A stretch of DNA of 17,689 bases. Origin: an uncultured Oscillospiraceae bacterium. Its GTDB lineage: Bacteria > Bacillota > Clostridia > Oscillospirales > Ruminococcaceae. The notes beneath the pieces are model-generated. The model was not told the origin of the DNA, made no database searches, and saw only the letters and a program-made list of their open reading frames with translations. The stretch covers positions 1-17,689 of the forward strand of contig CANNTZ010000051.1 in assembly GCA_947522735.1 (NCBI GenBank), given 5' to 3'. Positions 15,257-17,689 of this stretch are shown here, one piece after another (the first letter of the stretch is position 1; each line of letters begins with the position of its first letter). The translations under genes and the position numbers were made by a program.

Positions 15257-16315
15257 TTATTTTGATTTTTCGACGAGCCCTTCGGCCTCGGCGCAAACGG
15301 CCTTGAGCGCGTTGCGGCCGTCTAATATCTCGATGGAGAAATTGAGCGTTTTTTTCTCGCCGGGGGCGATATATTTGATGGAGCCGTCGGCTATGGCGGC
15401 GTCGCGTCCGTCGGGGTACTGCATACATGGCTCGAGGCCGACGACGTACTCGGTCGCGCCGGTCTGCTTCCAGAGAGTGAAGTGGTCGAGCAGCGCGGCG
15501 TCGAAGCGCAGCACAAGCCCAAGCTCAAGCGCGTCGTTGTAGATGCAGGCGAAGGAGCGGTTATTTTCGTCCCGGGCGAGGGAGAGGTAGTAGCACATCT
15601 CAACGTAGCCGTCTATCGGCGGCTCGACGGTGCTCCACTTATCGGCGCCTCCGGCGGCGTGCTCATTGCGCGGCCTACAGCCGGTGCACGGGAGGACAAA
15701 GCGTGAGTGCTCCGAGAGCAGCGGATAACCCATATTGAAGTGATAGAGCATCATCAGCGTGGATTCGCGTGTGCCGGTGTTTTCGATATCGTCGGTGAAG
15801 TGTACGGCGTTTTCGCCGTAGGTGCAGGTGATTTTGCGGGTCAGGCGAAGGCTCTGGCCGAACAGCCGCGCCTCGCGCATTGTGCCCTTGAGCGTTACCG
15901 ACGGCTCGCCGCTGTCGTCTACGTCGACGCAGACGTTTTCGGCGGGTGCGTTGCCTATTCGTCCGTGGAGGGGATAGGTCTCGCTGTCGGAGCGGGAGGG
16001 GTTGCCGGAGTTTTCGATGCCGCAGGTGGTGAGCAGCCCGGCGGCGAAGGAGCGCAGAAAATCGAGATCCTTGTCGCTGTAATACTCCGGTGCCACTATC
16101 CCGGCGGGCGCGAGGTAGGAGAGGTTGACGCCCTTATAGCTCATGCTCGTGAAGTCCATGCAGCGGTCCACGCCGACGGTGAAGCTGAGCCCGGCGCCGT
16201 TATTGACGTCAATGGCACGGCTGCCGCGCGCGCGTCCGGAGGTATATTCGTACTCCTTCACGCCGAAAAGCTGGGAGATGTGGCCGATATACTTTTTCTG
16301 CGACTGATAAGTCAT
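15257..16315 (-). CDS. DUF4432 aldose 1-epimerase-like (galactose mutarotase fold)
   Basis: A 352-residue protein of the DUF4432 / galactose-mutarotase-like group: TTCGIENSG (98-106 from ATG 16315 numbering, approximate), LHGRIGNAPAENV, FTDDIENTGTRESTLMMLYHFNMGYPLL and TEYVVGLEPCM. Relatives are thought to interconvert sugar anomers. The glutamate in GLEPCM and the histidines in LHGR and LYHFN are the likely active-site residues. The substrate is unknown; the adjacent deoxyhexose locus is suggestive. TGGAG eight bases upstream favours ATG 16315 over the in-frame GTG at 16324. First gene of the transcript leading to the RING membrane protein and dusB. Confidence 0.8.
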   Translation of the reverse strand: MTYQSQKKYIGHISQLFGVKEYEYTSGRARGSRAIDVNNGAGLSFTVGVDRCMDFTSMSYKGVNLSYLAPAGIVAPEYYSDKDLDFLRSFAAGLLTTCGIENSGNPSRSDSETYPLHGRIGNAPAENVCVDVDDSGEPSVTLKGTMREARLFGQSLRLTRKITCTYGENAVHFTDDIENTGTRESTLMMLYHFNMGYPLLSEHSRFVLPCTGCRPRNEHAAGGADKWSTVEPPIDGYVEMCYYLSLARDENNRSFACIYNDALELGLVLRFDAALLDHFTLWKQTGATEYVVGLEPCMQYPDGRDAAIADGSIKYIAPGEKKTLNFSIEILDGRNALKAVCAEAEGLVEKSK

Positions 16316-16357
16316 GCTCGTCACTCCATAAAAGATTATTTTACTGAATTTTACATT

Positions 16358-16366
16358 ATTATATCA
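16358..16366 (-). promoter_or_regulatory. Extended -10 promoter of the epimerase-like gene
   Basis: TGATATAAT on the minus strand is a perfect extended -10 box, about 45 bp before the start codon. The -35 region (TTCCCT at 17 bp) is poor. The gap from 16316 to about 16432 holds only this promoter. Confidence 0.55.
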
Positions 16367-16432
16367 CAACGCCTCACAAAAGGGAAGAGAACGCGATAAA
16401 AGTTTACACCGGGTTTAATTGTGAGCAACGTC

Positions 16433-16540
16433 CGCCGCCGGGCAATGCCCGTGGATATAGTCGCGGTTCGGTCGTCCTCACGCTTCGCGTTGCGGGGACC
16501 TTACGTTATCGGTTTCGTTAACTTATTCCCGCGGCGGCGG
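16433..16540 (-). repeat. Inverted copy of repeat module delta
   Basis: Reverse complement of positions about 219-325: the core around GTTAACTTATTCC and GGTCGTCCTCACG is nearly identical. It carries GGGCAATGCCCG, the inverse of the GCGGGCATTGCCCGC hairpin. With 224-321 it brackets the whole gene cluster in inverted orientation. Confidence 0.8.
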
Positions 16541-16617
16541 GCGCGATTCTGGTTTTTCTTATGATGGACTTTTTCTTTCGCCTTTGGCGAGGGCGGGCAG
16601 CGCCCGCAGGCATATCC
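16541..16617 (+). repeat. Partial epsilon module
   Basis: A fragment related to the T-rich epsilon module: TTTTTCTTATGATGGAC, CGCC-TTT-GGCG (16579-16589) and a GGGCGGGCAGCGCCCGC hairpin. It looks like a truncated copy joining the inverted delta module to the tandem array. No gene seen. Confidence 0.6.
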
Positions 16618-16849
16618 GCGGTTCGCGCCAAAGGCGCTTACGTTATCAAGTGCGCTGACTGGTTCGCGCGGAGTTGGGGTGATCTATCTTTTCTTATGAT
16701 TGATTTTTTCTTTCGCCTATCGGCGAGGATGAGCTGCCATTTGACGTTGGGCTTGATTTCGTTTTTCTTCTTGTTGTTGACTTTGTCTTTCGCCTTTGGC
16801 GAGGATTGACTGCATTTTGGCGCTGGCTTGCCCTCATGCCGGGCAGGCA

Positions 16850-16896
16850 CTTACTTTTACACGCATTTATGCGTGGGTGCGAATGGCGAAAGTAAG
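16850..16896. repeat. Stem-loop, expanded-loop form
   Basis: CTTACTTT (16850-16857) pairs with AAAGTAAG (16889-16896) around a 31-base insert that contains its own hairpin, ACGCATTTATGCGT. The same site in unit R2 (17401-17428) has a simple short loop. Confidence 0.6.
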
Positions 16897-16906
16897 CAAA
16901 GGCGCA

Positions 16907-16955
16907 CCAAAGAGAGAGGGGACACCCTTTCAGGCTGTTTCCCCTCTCTCTTTGG
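16907..16955. repeat. 16-bp inverted repeat in unit R1
   Basis: CCAAAGAGAGAGGGGA (16907-16922) and its exact reverse complement (16940-16955) flank a 17-base loop. It is one of the two longest perfect hairpins in the window; the other is its copy in unit R2. Confidence 0.85.
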
Positions 16956-17400
16956 AAACACTCACCTCTTCCGCTGAACGCGGAGCGCCTCCGCGCTTTG
17001 CGCGTGGGCTTACGGATTCGATATCGTTAGGTGGCTCGCGCGGCGAAAGATAAAATTAACGCTCGCGCCGCGGGGATGGACGCTATGCAACAGTAAACAT
17101 AAGAAACCGTCGCTTGCGCCGGTTTCGTCCGCGAATATATCTGCGGGCATTGCCCGCCGCGGTTCGCCTCCGCGCTTTGCGCGGTGGCTTACGTTAGCGA
17201 ATGCGCTGACTGGTTCGCGCGGAGTTGGGTTGTTCTATCTTTTCTTATGGTTGACTTTTTCGTTCGCCTATCGGCGAGGAATAACTGCGCTTTGACGTTG
17301 GGCTTGATTTCGTTTTTCTTCTTGTTGTTGACTTTGTCTTTCGCCTTTGGCGAGGATTGACTGCGCTTTGGCGTTGGCTTGCCCTCATGCCGGGCGGGCA

Positions 17401-17428
17401 CTTACTTTCGTTTTGCGACGAAAGTAAG
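17401..17428. repeat. Stem-loop, short-loop form
   Basis: CTTACTTTCGT (17401-17411) pairs perfectly over 11 bp with ACGAAAGTAAG (17418-17428) around TTTGCG. Confidence 0.7.
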
Positions 17429-17438
17429 CAAAGGCGCA

Positions 17439-17487
17439 CCAAAGAGAGAGGGGACACCCTTTCAGGCTGTTTCCCCTCTCTCTTTGG
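17439..17487. repeat. 16-bp inverted repeat in unit R2
   Basis: Same arms as 16907-16955, again perfect (17439-17454 with 17472-17487) and with the same 17-base loop sequence. The right arm alone is present at the start of the window (about 4-19). Confidence 0.85.
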
Positions 17488-17689
17488 AAACACTCACCTC
17501 TTCCGCTGAACGCGGAACGCCTCCGCGCTTTGCGCGGTGGCTTACGTTATCAAGTGCGCTGGCTGGCTCGCGCGGCGAAAGGTATAAATCCGTGCTCGCG
17601 CCGCGGGGATGGACGCTGTGCAACAGCAAACGTAAGAAACCGTCGCTTGCGCCGGTTTCGTCCGCGAATATATCTGCGGGCATTGCCCG

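Larger units (their letters stand above)
16618..17157 (+). repeat. Tandem composite repeat unit R1
   Basis: About 540 bp: a short beta-like head with hairpin GCGCC-AAA-GGCGC (16625-16637), the T-rich epsilon segment, then alpha-beta-gamma (16937-17157) as in L1. It contains the inverted repeats listed separately and stem-loops CGCC-TATC-GGCG (16714-16725) and CGCC-TTT-GGCG (16791-16801), 77 bp apart. The beta part shows a local rearrangement after GCGCG (about 17004-17035). A 70-residue lysine-rich open frame on the minus strand is a by-product of the repeat. Confidence 0.85.
17158..17689 (+). repeat. Tandem composite repeat unit R2
   Basis: A second unit, 532 bp to the window end, in the same orientation and order as R1: beta with hairpin CCGCGC-TTT-GCGCGG (17170-17184), epsilon with stem-loops at 17265-17276 and 17342-17352 (again 77 bp apart), then alpha-beta-gamma from 17469. 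It stops at the same internal point as position 220 of the left copy because the window ends there. Confidence 0.85.

Noticed and set aside
16638..17401. Two 70-residue lysine-rich open frames on the minus strand (16638-16850, 17189-17401)
   Set aside because: They look like paralogues, but the differences seen between the copies change amino acids, there is no convincing ribosome site, and the sequence is made of hairpin sub-repeats. They are by-products of the tandem repeat.
1..17689. CRISPR array in the flanking repeats
   Set aside because: Repeat units are hundreds of bases long with no uniform short repeat and unique spacer pattern, and no cas genes are present.
1..17689. Composite transposon bounded by the repeat arrays
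   Set aside because: No transposase, integrase or target-site duplication is visible, and the modules occur in mixed orientation and several copies per side, more like dispersed hairpin repeats.
1..17689. tRNA, rRNA or known riboswitch
   Set aside because: No cloverleaf, rRNA segment or recognisable riboswitch core was seen in any intergenic region.

Overview
The window is GC-rich bacterial DNA. It has strong Shine-Dalgarno sites, sigma-A-like -35/-10 boxes and hairpin-plus-T-tract terminators. The gene set (LacI- and AraC-type sugar regulators, a GH1 glucosidase, cytoplasmic glycosidases, a zinc-ribbon/DUF2628-like membrane protein, DusB) fits a carbohydrate-fermenting Firmicute, probably a gut Clostridium relative. 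This taxonomic guess rests on style and gene content only. No phage, plasmid, transposase, CRISPR, tRNA or rRNA feature was found.

Layout. Positions 1-500 and about 16430-17689 are non-coding arrays of modular, hairpin-rich repeats that bracket a compact block of ten intact genes and one damaged fusion gene. From the left: (i) a GH1 beta-glucosidase-like gene (minus) and a tandem-domain amidohydrolase gene (plus) diverge from a shared promoter region; (ii) a minus-strand operon reads lacI-type regulator, rhaD (rhamnulose-1-phosphate aldolase), a GH42-like glycosidase and a GH110-like beta-helix protein. It starts at a clear TTGACA-17-TATACT promoter with an 18-bp LacI-type operator and ends at a strong terminator; (iii) a second minus-strand operon carries a compact FGGY sugar kinase fused in frame to an HpcH/HpaI aldolase whose 3' end is broken, then a BNR/sialidase-fold protein; (iv) an AraC-type activator diverges from the kinase operon; (v) a minus-strand group holds a DUF4432 aldose-epimerase-like gene, a RING/zinc-ribbon membrane protein and dusB, whose 3' end overlaps that of araC by 23 bp.

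How it fits together (inference). Regions i-iii and the epimerase look like a deoxyhexose and oligosaccharide utilisation locus. All four glycosidase-like proteins (GH1, GH42-like, GH110-like, BNR) lack signal peptides, so they would act on imported oligosaccharides. The kinase and RhaD would take released rhamnose, after isomerisation by an enzyme not in the window, to lactaldehyde and dihydroxyacetone phosphate. No transporter or rhamnose isomerase is present, so the locus depends on genes elsewhere.

Most notable: the decayed kinase-aldolase fusion; the amidohydrolase with one intact and one metal-ligand-free half; a cytoplasmic GH110-like protein in a rhamnose operon; the self-regulated LacI promoter; and the repeat arrays, whose hairpins change on both arms together between copies.
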